A stretch of 50,120 bases of DNA, from NCBI GenBank assembly GCA_017649485.1, contig JAGCGS010000067.1, forward strand, positions 1 to 50,120, written 5' to 3'. The notes under the pieces were generated by a model. It worked only from the letters and a program-made list of their open reading frames with translations, was not told the origin of the DNA and searched no databases. Positions 26,060-35,610 of this stretch are shown piece after piece. The DNA is from Bacteroidaceae bacterium. Its GTDB lineage: Bacteria > Bacteroidota > Bacteroidia > Bacteroidales > Bacteroidaceae. Position 1 is the first letter of the stretch. Each line of letters starts with the position of its first letter. Position numbers and translations under genes: made by a program.

Positions 26060-26111
26060 TCACAAATAAATCATAGTTTAGTAAAAAACATTAACATTTA
26101 AAATTAAAACC

Positions 26112-26234
26112 ATGAAGAAAAAAAATTACACAAAGCCAATGGTGGTAGTTATCGAAATGCAGAATCAAGCACCGCTCATTTGTCAGAGCCAAGGCGGTAG
26201 TATGCCTGGCGGACAACAAAGAGAGCCATTCTGA
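26112..26234 (+). CDS. 40-residue peptide upstream of fimbrillin genes
   Basis: Small frame too short for many annotation cut-offs. It begins MKKKNYTKPMVVVIEM, continues with a single cysteine in PLICQS and ends with two GG pairs and a polar tail. Its start pattern (MKK-x-Y-x-KP, hydrophobic strand, Glu, Gln-rich turn) resembles short Bacteroidales proteins of unknown function often found before surface-protein genes. It is not an obvious Sec signal. A consensus promoter lies 53 nt upstream, and the first fimbrillin-like gene begins 55 nt downstream with no terminator between them, so it is probably the first gene of that operon. Role unknown. Confidence 0.6.
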   Translation: MKKKNYTKPMVVVIEMQNQAPLICQSQGGSMPGGQQREPF

Positions 26235-26289
26235 TGTCAAGGTATATGAGATTTTTAACCGAAGTCAAGAACAAGTTAAAATTAGAAAA

Positions 26290-27231
26290 ATGAGAAACAA
26301 GAAGTTTTTGCTTATCGGGCTGCCATTGCTGGCAGCTCTGGCACTGAGCTCCTGCTCGAAAGAAGAGGTTACCAGCAATCTTGTCATGGAAGAACCTGCG
26401 AAAGTAGTGACCAATGACATACAAAAGTGGAATGTGAGCATCGGTGCAGGTTCTGCTACCGATACGCGTGCCATCAGCGTTGGTGGCAATGACGGAGATA
26501 TGCTCTATCATAACTGGGAAGAAAACGATGCCGTGGAAGTAGTGAAAGAAGGTGTCATAGTGGGTACACTTACCGCCAAATTAAGTGAAGGTAATACAGC
26601 CTACGCCAAATTGAATGGCGACATGACTGGAACTTACGCCGTGGACGATGTCGTGATGCTTTATTACCACAAAGCCAAACTGGATTATACGCGTCAGCTG
26701 GGTACGATTGCCAATGTCTCCACAAATTTCAGCTTTATGGAAGCCAGTTCTTCAGTGAAAAAAATTGATGCTGAGAACCATGTACTAACCATGAGTGAAG
26801 CTTCATTCAGTGCCATGCAGGCTTACTTAGACTTGACGTTTACCGATAGCGATAACAATCTCCTTGATGTACACAGCTTGGCTATCTGGGCAGAGGGTGG
26901 CAAGTTATTAATGACCAAGGCCTACGACGGTACTTCCGTATATGCCACCGAGTCAGATCCACTGATCATTGCCCCCGAAACTTCCTCCAACCATTTATTC
27001 TTCGCCCTGCGCGATGAGAACGGCGCAGCCAACAACTATCATTTTGTTGCTTACGTGGGAGACAATGACGACCAATACACCTACGAGGGTAGCAAGAACC
27101 TCGAGTATGGGCACTTCTATCAGGGTACTGTCGTAATGACAGCTATGACTCCCCCCGTGCTAACCCCAAATAGCGGCAATTTGGGTAAACCCGATAATTA
27201 CGTAAACGGTGGTAATGGATTCACATTCTAA
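26290..27231 (+). CDS. Fimbrillin-family surface lipoprotein
   Basis: Lipoprotein of 313 residues with a SpII signal ending ALSSC (Cys22). The body has the fimbrillin/Mfa-like plan: a short N-terminal strand region after a Thr/Asn-rich linker, an Ala-Arg step in ATDTRAISV at about residue 56 (a possible Arg-gingipain-like processing site in the family), then two beta-sandwich domains. The C-terminal tail (PNSGNLGKPDNYVNGG) is Gly/Asn-rich. Such proteins are pilus subunits or tips anchored in the outer membrane and polymerise after processing. No Mfa2-type anchor or minor-subunit genes are seen. Second gene of an operon with the next fimbrillin-like gene, which starts 38 nt downstream. Confidence 0.75.
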   Translation: MRNKKFLLIGLPLLAALALSSCSKEEVTSNLVMEEPAKVVTNDIQKWNVSIGAGSATDTRAISVGGNDGDMLYHNWEENDAVEVVKEGVIVGTLTAKLSEGNTAYAKLNGDMTGTYAVDDVVMLYYHKAKLDYTRQLGTIANVSTNFSFMEASSSVKKIDAENHVLTMSEASFSAMQAYLDLTFTDSDNNLLDVHSLAIWAEGGKLLMTKAYDGTSVYATESDPLIIAPETSSNHLFFALRDENGAANNYHFVAYVGDNDDQYTYEGSKNLEYGHFYQGTVVMTAMTPPVLTPNSGNLGKPDNYVNGGNGFTF

Positions 27232-27269
27232 TACGTATGTCTAACCATAAAAGAAAAAGGAGTAAGTTT

Positions 27270-28772
27270 ATGAATATAAAGAGTTTATTGAGTACGGCAG
27301 TCTTAGCGTTGATTGCTACTGCCTGCACCAACGATGTGAATGATGTTATGGCTCCCGAGGCTGTTCAACAACAGGGAGGCATCCATTTCACCGCTACCAT
27401 AGCTCCGAAGACATTTGATGCAAATACACGTATGCTGACGGAAAAAACTGGTGAAGATAACAATGCTTATTTAGAGGCCAGCTGGGCAAAGGATGAGACC
27501 TTCGTCTTGGTTTATGAGGTAGACGAAACAGAGCAGACGACGGTGGCCACAGTGACAGATGTTGCCAATGATGGCACAGCTACCATAGAGGCTGAGATAG
27601 TAGAAGGTGTGGCCGACAATACAAGCGTGACCCTCCACTATCCTGGAGACACTTATAGTGATGATATCATCACATCACAAGACGGTAAGCTAAGCAACAA
27701 AATGGACGTGCGTACAGGTACTGGCACTATTGAGGTAACAGGTGGAGTGGCAACACTGGCAGATGGCGCCACACTGAGCGCAGAGTATGCCATCGTGAAA
27801 TTCTCGCTGGCAGACCTTGAAGATAATGCTCTTGAAGTGAACAAGCTGGTAATCACAACAAACGAAGGTGATACCATCACCACTATTGTACCTGAAGAAG
27901 CCAATAATACACTCTACGCTGCCCTACCGGTGAATGATATTGAAACCTACTGGTTCGAAGCTACCGACTCAGACAGCAAACCTTACGTTCAAAAGGGGTC
28001 GCCTCAAGTGGAGAAAGGCAAGTTCTACACCCCTACGCTGAAGATGGCAACGCTTGGTGACCTGATGGGAGCTGATGGCAAGTTCTATGTCAATGGTGAA
28101 GCTGCAGTTGCAGCAGAGACTACCCCAATAGGTGTGATAGCCCACCTGGGCAATGATCCCACCACTGAGGATTTGGCTAATGGCGGTGGGCACGGACTGC
28201 TTATGGCATTGAAGAATGCGGGTGGTAATTTGGTATGGACCACCGTAGCTAGAGCGTTTGCGCTGGATGAAACTTTAGCAGTGAAGAATACCGCTGCCCT
28301 TAAGCGTACTACGAATGTGAGTGGCTATACCAGCACCATGACTTTGTATGAGAAAGAAAATTCTGATACCGTATATCCCGCCGCCTACAAGGCCAAAAAC
28401 TATTCACCTGCTGCACCTGAGAGTACCACCGGCTGGTTCCTGCCCAGCGCACAGCAGTGGGTGAAGATGTTGACTGGTCTGGGTGGTTTGGACGTGAACA
28501 TTATCACGTTAACAGATCGACTAGGATATTTTGACAATGAGTCCACTGCCGCAACTAAGTTGGATAACGCTTTGAAGAAGGCTGGTGATGGCAACTATGA
28601 TAGCGTGAAAGAAATATGGTATTGGTACTGGACAAGTTCTGAGTATGATAAAACCAGCACAGTGAATGTGGTCATCGATGCTGAAGATCCAACTCATGGC
28701 ATCAGGATCGGTTACCGTGCCAAGAACACCACTCTGACAAGCAACAAAGTCCGTGCAATCCTCGCTTTCTAA
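27270..28772 (+). CDS. Fimbrillin-like lipoprotein with C-terminal FISUMP/DUF1566-like domain
   Basis: Lipoprotein of 500 residues; ATG 27270 starts the signal MNIKSLLSTAVLALIATAC (Cys19), so an upstream in-frame start (27237) is rejected. The N-terminal 270 residues form fimbrillin-like beta domains (HFTATIAPKTFDANTR, then LHYPGDTY). The C-terminal part has TGWFLPSAQQWVKML and WYWTSSEYD, ending GIRIGYRAKNTTLTSNKVRAIL, the pattern of the C-type-lectin-like FISUMP/DUF1566 fold seen at the tips of some fimbriae. This suggests a tip adhesin. It is the last gene of its operon and ends before a perfect hairpin terminator. Confidence 0.75.
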   Translation: MNIKSLLSTAVLALIATACTNDVNDVMAPEAVQQQGGIHFTATIAPKTFDANTRMLTEKTGEDNNAYLEASWAKDETFVLVYEVDETEQTTVATVTDVANDGTATIEAEIVEGVADNTSVTLHYPGDTYSDDIITSQDGKLSNKMDVRTGTGTIEVTGGVATLADGATLSAEYAIVKFSLADLEDNALEVNKLVITTNEGDTITTIVPEEANNTLYAALPVNDIETYWFEATDSDSKPYVQKGSPQVEKGKFYTPTLKMATLGDLMGADGKFYVNGEAAVAAETTPIGVIAHLGNDPTTEDLANGGGHGLLMALKNAGGNLVWTTVARAFALDETLAVKNTAALKRTTNVSGYTSTMTLYEKENSDTVYPAAYKAKNYSPAAPESTTGWFLPSAQQWVKMLTGLGGLDVNIITLTDRLGYFDNESTAATKLDNALKKAGDGNYDSVKEIWYWYWTSSEYDKTSTVNVVIDAEDPTHGIRIGYRAKNTTLTSNKVRAILAF

Positions 28773-28824
28773 GCAAAAACAGTGTATATTAGTTGTGCTT
28801 CCTTTGAGTGCATAACTACAAAAT

Positions 28825-28856
28825 AAAAGGCTGCAGAAAATTTCTGCAGCCTTTTT
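28825..28856. terminator. Bidirectional terminator
   Basis: AAAAGGCTGCAGAA pairs perfectly with TTCTGCAGCCTTTT around a 3- to 4-nt loop, with a T tract on both strands. It separates two convergent genes. Confidence 0.85.
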
Positions 28857-28874
28857 AATTGTCCTTTATTCTTT

Positions 28875-30281
28875 TTACAAAGTATTTTGCTTCAACTTCT
28901 CAACAAAATCGTCAATGCGATTCATCCATTCAGGAATGTTGATCATCTGCGGACAATGAGGTGAGCACTGATTACAGTTCGTACAATGCGAAGCCTGTCG
29001 CATTTTTGGCACCGTACGGTCATAGCCCACGAGGAATGCCTGACGAGCCTCACGATAGTTAGCGTCCTGCTGACTTTCTGGCAAATAACCCTGGTTCACA
29101 CACCTGTTGTAGTGCGTTAGGATACCCGGGATATCCAATCCATAAGGACAAGGCATACAGTAGTTGCACTGGTTGCAAGGCACCGTAGGATACTCTTGCA
29201 TCAAGTCAGCCGTCACATAAAGGAAATCCTTCTCATCATTAGTCAGCTCTTTCAGCGGTCCGAAACTGCGGATATTGTCCTGCAAGTTCTCCATATACGT
29301 CATACCACTCAGAGCGCAGAACACATTCGGGAACGAACCACAGAAGCGGAATGCCCATGAAGCCACACTGTTCTCGGGTTCTGCCTGCTTCAGACGCGCC
29401 ACCAAGTGATTCGGAATATTCGCCAAGCGACCACCCAACAGAGGCTCCATAATCACCACAGGAATGTTGCGCTTCGTCAACTCATTATACATATACTCAG
29501 CTGTCATCGAAGCACCTACGGCATGATACCAATCCAGGTAATTCATCTGAATCTGCACGAAGTCCCACACATACGTACCTTCGTCAAACATCCGCATACA
29601 CCAGTCAAACGTCTCCTGGTCACCGTGGAATGAGAAACCCAGATGGCGAATTCTGCCAGCTTCCTTCTCCTTTACCAGAAAGTCATACATGCCATTCTCA
29701 GTAAAGCGACGCTTAGACGCCTCCAAGCCTCCCTGTCCCATCACATGAAACAGATAGTAATCAATATAATCGGTCGATAGTTCTTTGAAAGAATTCTCAT
29801 ACATCGCCTTCGAAGCCTCGAAAGAGTGAGTCCTTGGGTCAAAGTTAGACAGTTTGGTAGCGATATAATAAGATTCACGCGGATACTTCTTCAGCGCATC
29901 GCCAGTGGCTTTCTCCGACAAACCCATGCAATAGGCAGGCGACGTATCAAAATAGTTCACGCCATGGGCAATAGCATAGTCAATCAACTCATTCACACGC
30001 TCCTGATCAACCCCAATCGGTCTGCCGTTATCATCATTGATCATTGGCCAACGCATACAACCATAACCCAACAAAGAAATACGATCGTTATGCAAATTCG
30101 GCCAAGTGCGATAAGTCATCTGGTCAGTGGGCACAGGTGTCGTGTGATGTCCTGCAGGATCATACATCGCATCCTTCTTAGGGGCACAACCCGTCACAGT
30201 CATAGCACCTACTGCGGCTCCAGCTCCCATCAAGCCCAAGAAATGGCGTCGGCTGATGGCTTTCTTTTCATTATCTTTCAT
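28875..30281 (-). CDS. Tat-exported aldo/keto reductase with ferredoxin-type C-terminus
   Basis: Oxidoreductase of 468 residues. The start at 30281 gives a twin-arginine signal (ISRRHFLGLMGAG) followed by a lipobox-like TVTGC. The central domain is an aldo/keto reductase barrel (LLGYGCMRWP, then HGVNYFDTSPAY with the catalytic Asp/Tyr, and DYYLFHVMG in place of the usual LHxP-type histidine segment). The C-terminus has CNQCNYCMPCPYGLDIP and CTNCNQCSPHCP, cysteine sets of 4Fe-4S type. This architecture is common in Bacteroides and Prevotella; the substrate is unknown. It reads in the same direction as the upstream hydrolase gene after a 120-nt gap containing a candidate -7 box. Confidence 0.88.
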   Translation of the reverse strand: MKDNEKKAISRRHFLGLMGAGAAVGAMTVTGCAPKKDAMYDPAGHHTTPVPTDQMTYRTWPNLHNDRISLLGYGCMRWPMINDDNGRPIGVDQERVNELIDYAIAHGVNYFDTSPAYCMGLSEKATGDALKKYPRESYYIATKLSNFDPRTHSFEASKAMYENSFKELSTDYIDYYLFHVMGQGGLEASKRRFTENGMYDFLVKEKEAGRIRHLGFSFHGDQETFDWCMRMFDEGTYVWDFVQIQMNYLDWYHAVGASMTAEYMYNELTKRNIPVVIMEPLLGGRLANIPNHLVARLKQAEPENSVASWAFRFCGSFPNVFCALSGMTYMENLQDNIRSFGPLKELTNDEKDFLYVTADLMQEYPTVPCNQCNYCMPCPYGLDIPGILTHYNRCVNQGYLPESQQDANYREARQAFLVGYDRTVPKMRQASHCTNCNQCSPHCPQMINIPEWMNRIDDFVEKLKQNTL

Positions 30282-30314
30282 ACGTAACACTTTTATATTA
30301 TTCACTCTTGCTCA

Positions 30315-30322
30315 CAAAAGTA
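30315..30322 (-). promoter_or_regulatory. Candidate -7 box of the aldo/keto reductase gene
   Basis: TACTTTTG on the minus strand matches TAnnTTTG; no exact -33 element. Confidence 0.4.
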
Positions 30323-30401
30323 ATATAAAAAATATCAATCACCTCATTTTAGGCGTAAAAACGAAAAAGAGGTGATTATAACGAAAGGGGTTCATTCAGA
30401 T

Positions 30402-31217
30402 TTAACGGTTCCAGTTAATTGCCGGACGAGGATAAACCACATATTTCTTCAGCAGATGGAAAGCAGGAGCAGCCATCTCACCATGATTGTAACCATCCAT
30501 TTCATACATCGTTACATCAGGATGACCCACTACCTTGAGCATACGCCAAAAATAGGCTGTCTCTTCATAGCGACCCAACATTTCTTCATTCCGATCGCCG
30601 GAAATAATCACAATCTTGGGTGCATCTGGACGAATCCAATAGAGGGGTGCAAACTCATCAATAAGTGGTTGAGTGTTCTTCATACCCTTGGCCTGACGAT
30701 AAGCGAAATGGGTAATCACCTGACCACTGAATGGTACCAAAGCGGCTATTTCGTCAGCATCGATGCCATATTTCTGTAGCCACTTCTTATCCAATCCAAT
30801 CATATTGGTGAGATAACCACCGGCAGAATGTCCACTCACATAGATTTTCTTGGTATCGCCTCCATACTGGGCAATGTTCTTGAAGGTCCAAGCCACAGCA
30901 GCTGCTGCATCGTCAATCACATCAGGAAGCTCAGCCTTGGGCAAAAGGCGATAGTTAACACCCACTACAATAATCTTGCTGTTCTTCAACTGAGCAGGAA
31001 TCTCTTTGTTCCCACTTGTCAGGCCACCTCCGTGAAACCACACCACCACCGGCAGGTCTTTCACACCGTCTTGGTAATATACATCCAACTTACAACGCTC
31101 TGCTGCATAGTCACCTGCATCAGCATGGTAAGGGATGTTCTCTACGGTTTTGTACTCCTGTGCATAAGCCATCAAGGCCATCAAGCACACAACGATAAAA
31201 GTAAATGTTTTCTTCAT
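30402..31217 (-). CDS. Secreted alpha/beta hydrolase (carboxylesterase-like)
   Basis: Serine hydrolase of 271 residues with a Sec signal (MKKTFTFIVVCLMALMAYA, cut before QEY). The oxyanion motif is VVWFHGGGLTSG (about residue 60), the nucleophile elbow GHSAGGY (about 128), and the catalytic Asp/His probably lie in IISGDRNEEM and GYNHGEM. The HGGG plus GxSxGG pattern belongs to the hormone-sensitive lipase/BD-FAE-like esterases. A role in deacylating peptides or glycans in the periplasm is possible. It starts 7 nt after the M1 aminopeptidase gene, so the two form an operon. Confidence 0.85.
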   Translation of the reverse strand: MKKTFTFIVVCLMALMAYAQEYKTVENIPYHADAGDYAAERCKLDVYYQDGVKDLPVVVWFHGGGLTSGNKEIPAQLKNSKIIVVGVNYRLLPKAELPDVIDDAAAAVAWTFKNIAQYGGDTKKIYVSGHSAGGYLTNMIGLDKKWLQKYGIDADEIAALVPFSGQVITHFAYRQAKGMKNTQPLIDEFAPLYWIRPDAPKIVIISGDRNEEMLGRYEETAYFWRMLKVVGHPDVTMYEMDGYNHGEMAAPAFHLLKKYVVYPRPAINWNR

Positions 31218-31224
31218 GATATTG

Positions 31225-33726
31225 TTATTGTTTAAATTGATTCAACAAAGGATAAGCCGCCATAAGCAACTTGTTTTTCAAAGCCTGCGGATAATCAGGA
31301 TGCTCTTCGAGGAACTGTTGCACCAACTGTGATGCTTCTTTACTCTGATGTCCACCCAACAGACTTGCCACCCAATTCTTGGGGAAGAATATGTCGCCCG
31401 TCTGTTGTACCTCTTGCAATTCGTTCAAGCCAGGCAGGATGAAACGATTGTTATCAGGTTCACGTAACGGATGATTCAAGAGCGAGAGCAAGCGTTGCGT
31501 CCAAGGTTCCACTGCCCTATTGGCAGGCTCCAACAATGACTCAAACAAAGTCTGTTGCACATTGGCATCTGGGTTGCAGGCACGACTGATAAAGTCAAAC
31601 TCACGCACCAAATCCACATTATCAAGTCTGCCACGTTGTTCTTTCACAATCTCCTCCCACTTGTCAGGCATTCGTAAAGCCAACTGGTAAGCCATTGTCA
31701 TGTAATCATTCACGTTCAACAACGGGTTGTCTTGCTTCTTCCACCTAATATATATTTGGTTCACCACCTCGGGTGTAGTTGCCAAAGAGAACATCATACG
31801 GGTGAGCCGTTGTTGGCAAGCAGGCAACGGATGCGAAGTGGAGAGCTTCCACAATGCTTGCTCTGCCTCTATGCGCCCCCCACCCTGCATCTCATCTACA
31901 CAAGTATTGATAAAGCCACACAAAGAAGAAGCAATCAAATCGTTACGTTCAAGCTTCAAACTTTCAAATAAAGCATGGAAGGTTTCTTCCGCACTAACCT
32001 GATGCATCAAATATGCTTCGTAAATGTTCATTGCAATAGCCAATCTGCTTGTTTCCATAGGAACTTCATACCCATGAGCCATTTGCCAAGTCATGTCAGT
32101 AGAGATGAAGCGTCCGTAGCCTTTTCCGTCGTAGTTTGGTATCACATCTATAGTTCCTTCAGGTACAATCAACTCGGTTTTAGCCGTTTGCATATCTACC
32201 TCTTTCGATTGTATGCTACCATCTTTCATCAACAATGCCATGCTGAAACGTTGTTGCCAAACAATACCTCTGTCATAAGGATCATGTTGTTCAATCATCA
32301 ACCTATTGTTTTCCAATTTGGTAGTTATTACAGGAGCACCTTGTTGTTTCACCCAAGCTTCACTGAATTGAGGAAGATGCGCTTCCTTATTCTCTTGATC
32401 GAGAATGGCAATCAGATCATCCCAGGTAGCATTTGCGTAGGAGAATTGCTTGAGGTAACGTTGCAAACCCTTTTGGAAGGCCTCACTACCCATCTGCTCT
32501 TCCAGTTTACGCATCATCACAGGGGCTTTGTCGTATATGATATTACCATACACCAAACCCGCATTTTGCAGATTGCTAAGAGGTTGCTGAATTGGATGAG
32601 TACCCTCTGTCCTGTCTTCTGCCAAAGCCGTGATATGGTAATCCCTGATGAAGTTTAAGTCGTGATTGATTTCAGAAAAATGACTATGGGAAATCTTTGC
32701 CGCCATATAATTGGCAAACACCTCTTTAGTCCAAACATCGTTGAACCATCGCATCGTAACCAAATCACCAAACCACATGTGACTGGTTTCATGGGCAATC
32801 AGTTCCATTCGTGAGAGTTCTTCATCTGGAGTAGGATGCTCACTTACAAACATCCGCTTATCGTTCAATTGAATAGCCCCTACATGCTCCATGCCTCCAA
32901 ACTGGAAGCCTGGCAGAATCACGAAATCATATTTTTGGAAAGGCAAGCGTATGCCTGTATAGTCTTCCAACCAGTCGAGCGAGCCAAATACTTGGTCAAA
33001 AATCACGGGAAACTGAGCCACTTTCTTGGGGTCAGTCTCACGATAATAGGCATGAATGGTTCTGTCATTCCGAGTGGCTTTTTGTATCTCAAACTTACCA
33101 GCCACAAATGAGAAAAGGTAGGTAGGAATCAAGTCTGATGTACCAAAAATCAAATGCTTGCCTGTTGCATTAACTTGCTGGTCAACTATCTTGCCTGCAC
33201 TCACGGCTACCCAATCAGTGGGAATATCCAATGTCAGTGAGAACTTCGCCTTTAAATCAGGTTGGTCAAAGCAAGGAAACACGGAACGAGCATGGTCAGG
33301 CACGAAGAGGGTGTATAGATAGTCAGCATTCCGGTTGAGCGACTTATCATTGCTTACAAACTTCAAACTTACCAGATTCTCACCTCTATTTAATAAGGAA
33401 GCAGGGATGATGATGTGTTCATGATGATAAGCCACTTGCTGAGTCTGACCATTTACCAGACAAGTACCTGCAAATTCACCCTGAAAATCCAATTGCAAGT
33501 CATCAGAGCCATCCCATTGAAAATGAATATCTGCTTGTCCTTGAACCCTTTCTTCAACAACAGCAGGTATCATAAAAAGCAGGTTATAAGACACATTGCT
33601 AATGTCCTTAGCTCTTTGTTCAGCTAATAAGATAGAGACACCACTCTCCACAGGCACAATAACTTGATGTCCTGTGCAAGACAATAACAACATCAGGTAA
33701 GCCCATATCCACCCCAGTTTCTTCAT
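31225..33726 (-). CDS. M1-family aminopeptidase lipoprotein
   Basis: Zinc metallopeptidase of the gluzincin M1 family, 833 residues. The SpII signal MKKLGWIWAYLMLLLSC puts a lipid on Cys17. Layout: N-terminal beta domain, then the exopeptidase motif FQFGGMEHVGAIQL (about 275; GGMEH replaces the classical GAMEN, usual in Bacteroidetes), the zinc motif HETSHMWFGD with the third ligand in WTKEVFANYMA, and a C-terminal helical ERAP1-like region. It removes N-terminal residues from peptides at the cell envelope. First gene of an operon with the alpha/beta hydrolase. A TAACTTTA sequence near 33750 could be a weak -7 box. Confidence 0.92.
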   Translation of the reverse strand: MKKLGWIWAYLMLLLSCTGHQVIVPVESGVSILLAEQRAKDISNVSYNLLFMIPAVVEERVQGQADIHFQWDGSDDLQLDFQGEFAGTCLVNGQTQQVAYHHEHIIIPASLLNRGENLVSLKFVSNDKSLNRNADYLYTLFVPDHARSVFPCFDQPDLKAKFSLTLDIPTDWVAVSAGKIVDQQVNATGKHLIFGTSDLIPTYLFSFVAGKFEIQKATRNDRTIHAYYRETDPKKVAQFPVIFDQVFGSLDWLEDYTGIRLPFQKYDFVILPGFQFGGMEHVGAIQLNDKRMFVSEHPTPDEELSRMELIAHETSHMWFGDLVTMRWFNDVWTKEVFANYMAAKISHSHFSEINHDLNFIRDYHITALAEDRTEGTHPIQQPLSNLQNAGLVYGNIIYDKAPVMMRKLEEQMGSEAFQKGLQRYLKQFSYANATWDDLIAILDQENKEAHLPQFSEAWVKQQGAPVITTKLENNRLMIEQHDPYDRGIVWQQRFSMALLMKDGSIQSKEVDMQTAKTELIVPEGTIDVIPNYDGKGYGRFISTDMTWQMAHGYEVPMETSRLAIAMNIYEAYLMHQVSAEETFHALFESLKLERNDLIASSLCGFINTCVDEMQGGGRIEAEQALWKLSTSHPLPACQQRLTRMMFSLATTPEVVNQIYIRWKKQDNPLLNVNDYMTMAYQLALRMPDKWEEIVKEQRGRLDNVDLVREFDFISRACNPDANVQQTLFESLLEPANRAVEPWTQRLLSLLNHPLREPDNNRFILPGLNELQEVQQTGDIFFPKNWVASLLGGHQSKEASQLVQQFLEEHPDYPQALKNKLLMAAYPLLNQFKQ

Positions 33727-33775
33727 GAATAACTATTAATTTAGAGCGTAAAGTTACAACATTATTGGGAATACA

Positions 33776-33809
33776 CAAAAAAACTCCTCCCTTTTTATAA
33801 AGGGAGGAG
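33776..33809 (-). terminator. Terminator after tRNA-Gly
   Basis: An 11-bp perfect stem, CTCCTCCCTTT with AAAGGGAGGAG, and a TTAT loop. In the minus direction it is followed by seven T, as expected for the end of the tRNA transcript. Confidence 0.8.
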
Positions 33810-33862
33810 AATCAAAAAAAGATTATCCTTATTTACAAAGAAATCTATCAAAATAAAACATG

Positions 33863-33935
33863 AGCGGCAAACGGGGTTCGAACCCGCGACCTTCGGCTTG
33901 GGAAGCCAACGCTCTGCCAACTGAGCTACTGCCGC
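33863..33935 (-). tRNA. tRNA-Gly (anticodon CCC)
   Basis: 73-nt cloverleaf on the minus strand: acceptor stem GCGGCAG with TTGCCGC (last pair G-U), D-stem GCTC/GAGC, anticodon arm TTGGC-TTCCCAA-GCCGA, T-arm with GGTTCGAAC, discriminator T. Loop positions 34-36 read CCC, so it decodes GGG codons. CCA is not encoded. A terminator lies downstream and a -7 box TATCTTTG upstream. Confidence 0.95.
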
Positions 33936-33975
33936 AATGCTATCAACATAAGTGCATATTTAATCATTTGCGATG

Positions 33976-33983
33976 CAAAGATA
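33976..33983 (-). promoter_or_regulatory. Candidate -7 box of tRNA-Gly
   Basis: TATCTTTG on the minus strand, about 41 nt before the mature tRNA end. No exact -33 TTTG. Confidence 0.5.
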
Positions 33984-34025
33984 GCGTTTTTTCCCGAAAT
34001 CACCTCAGTTCTGAAAGTTTTTTTA

Positions 34026-34033
34026 TATTTTTG
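34026..34033 (+). promoter_or_regulatory. Candidate -7 box of the cob operon
   Basis: TATTTTTG, 23 nt before the cobU start. The leader is too short to hold a cobalamin riboswitch. Confidence 0.45.
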
Positions 34034-34056
34034 CATGAAATAATAGAAAAGAACCT

Positions 34057-34566
34057 ATGAAAAGAATCATCTTAGTTACTGGCGGTGCACGCTCAGGTAA
34101 AAGCAGTTATGCTGAGAGATTAGCACTAAGCCTGTCGCCTAACCCCGTCTATCTGGCTACAGCCCGTGTGTGGGATGAGGAGTTTCGTGAGCGGGTGAAC
34201 AAGCATCAGGAACGCAGGGGAACTGAGTGGACTAACATTGAGGAGGAGAAAGAACTAAGCAAGCACCAACTTTCAAGGCGTGTAGTGCTCATTGACTGCA
34301 TCACCATGTGGTGCAACAATTTCTTCTTCGACCTGCATGACGATGTTGAAGCCACCCTCAAAGCTATGAAAGAGGAGTTTCTAAAGTTTACTAACCAAGA
34401 TGCCACTTTCATCTTTGTAACTAATGAGATCGGCATGGGTGGAACTTCTACCAATGACATTCAACGCCGCTTCACCGACCTGCAAGGGTGGTTCAATCAG
34501 TTTGTGGCTTCACATGCAGATGAAGTGGTTCTAATGGTAAGTGGAATACCAGTAAAAATCAAATAG
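34057..34566 (+). CDS. cobU: Adenosylcobinamide kinase / guanylyltransferase CobU
   Basis: Bifunctional enzyme of the cobalamin nucleotide-loop pathway, 169 residues: it phosphorylates adenosylcobinamide and then transfers GMP. The P-loop GGARSGKSS is at residues 9-17. [11 protein letters not shown] places the guanylylated histidine at His50 (His46 in Salmonella CobU). [14 protein letters not shown] (about 76) is the DxxT Walker B-like segment, and [10 protein letters not shown] precedes the C-terminus. Cytosolic. First gene of cobU-cobT-cobS-cobC, with 2 nt to cobT. Confidence 0.95.
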   Translation: MKRIILVTGGARSGKSSYAERLALSLSPNPVYLATARVWDEEFRERVNKHQERRGTEWTNIEEEKELSKHQLSRRVVLIDCITMWCNNFFFDLHDDVEATLKAMKEEFLKFTNQDATFIFVTNEIGMGGTSTNDIQRRFTDLQGWFNQFVASHADEVVLMVSGIPVKIK

Positions 34567-34568
34567 CT

Positions 34569-35606
34569 ATGAAAAAATTCAACATACAGGCTCCAAATAA
34601 AGCCATTGAGCCATTGCTCATCGACAAGATTAATAACCTGACCAAGCCTAAAGGTTCATTAGGTACGCTGGAAGAATTGGCCTTGCAGATTGGACTCATT
34701 CAACAGACTCTCTCCCCTGCCCTGCATCATCCTCAGAACATTATTTTCTGTTCCGATCATGGCATAGCTGATGAAGGCGTTAGCGTGTCGCCCAAGGAGG
34801 TAACTTGGCAACAGACCATCCATTTCACACATGGTGGAGGTGGAGTGAACTTCCTCACCCACCAACATGGGTTCAGTTTGAAGATTGTGGATGCAGGAGT
34901 GGATTATGACCTCCCTTATGAACGTGGCATCATCAATATGAAGGTACGCAAGGGCACTCGCAATTTCCTACATGAATCCGCTATGACAGAAGATGAAATG
35001 AACCTGTGCATCGAACGGGGTGCGGAGATAGTGAAGCTATGCGAAACCGAAGGTAGTAATGTATTAAGCTTTGGTGAGATGGGCATAGGCAACACATCGC
35101 CCTCTTCCATCTGGATGCATCTGTTTTGCAAAATCCCGTTAGCTCAGTGTGTGGGAGCAGGTAGTGGTCTTAGCACTCAGGGTGTTAATCGTAAATTGCA
35201 AATCTTGCAAAAAGCGGTTAATAATTATAATGGTGACCGATCTGCCATTGATATCATCCGCTATTTCGGAGGCTATGAAATGGTGATGGCTATAGGTGCC
35301 ATGTTGCAGGCAGCAGAAGATCATGTGATTATTTTAGTTGATGGCTTTATTATGACGGCTTGCATGTTAGCGGTTATGCAACTATATCCGTCCGTTAAAG
35401 ATTATGCCATCTTCGGACATTGTGGCGACGAGTCAGGTCATAAGTTGCTATTGGATACTATGGGTGCTAAGCCATTGTTACACTTGGGTTTGCGTTTGGG
35501 TGAAGGCACTGGTGCCATTTGTGCTTATCCTATTGTGGATTCAGCTGTAAGGATGATTAATGAGATGGAGAGTTTCAAGAAAGCCTCAATCACCAAATAC
35601 TTTTAG
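34569..35606 (+). CDS. cobT: Nicotinate-nucleotide:dimethylbenzimidazole phosphoribosyltransferase CobT
   Basis: Makes alpha-ribazole phosphate from the lower-ligand base and nicotinate mononucleotide, 345 residues. Recognised by [19 protein letters not shown] at the N-terminus, [28 protein letters not shown] near residue 175, and [19 protein letters not shown] at the end, whose Glu (near residue 313) is the catalytic base of the family. It lies between cobU (2 nt) and cobS (4 nt). No 5,6-dimethylbenzimidazole synthesis gene is present, so the base may be another benzimidazole or adenine. Confidence 0.96.
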   Translation: MKKFNIQAPNKAIEPLLIDKINNLTKPKGSLGTLEELALQIGLIQQTLSPALHHPQNIIFCSDHGIADEGVSVSPKEVTWQQTIHFTHGGGGVNFLTHQHGFSLKIVDAGVDYDLPYERGIINMKVRKGTRNFLHESAMTEDEMNLCIERGAEIVKLCETEGSNVLSFGEMGIGNTSPSSIWMHLFCKIPLAQCVGAGSGLSTQGVNRKLQILQKAVNNYNGDRSAIDIIRYFGGYEMVMAIGAMLQAAEDHVIILVDGFIMTACMLAVMQLYPSVKDYAIFGHCGDESGHKLLLDTMGAKPLLHLGLRLGEGTGAICAYPIVDSAVRMINEMESFKKASITKYF

Positions 35607-35610
35607 TAAT

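Noticed and set aside
33936-34056. Cobalamin riboswitch before cobU
   Set aside because: Too short and lacks the B12 box; the space is taken by the tRNA-Gly promoter and the cobU promoter.
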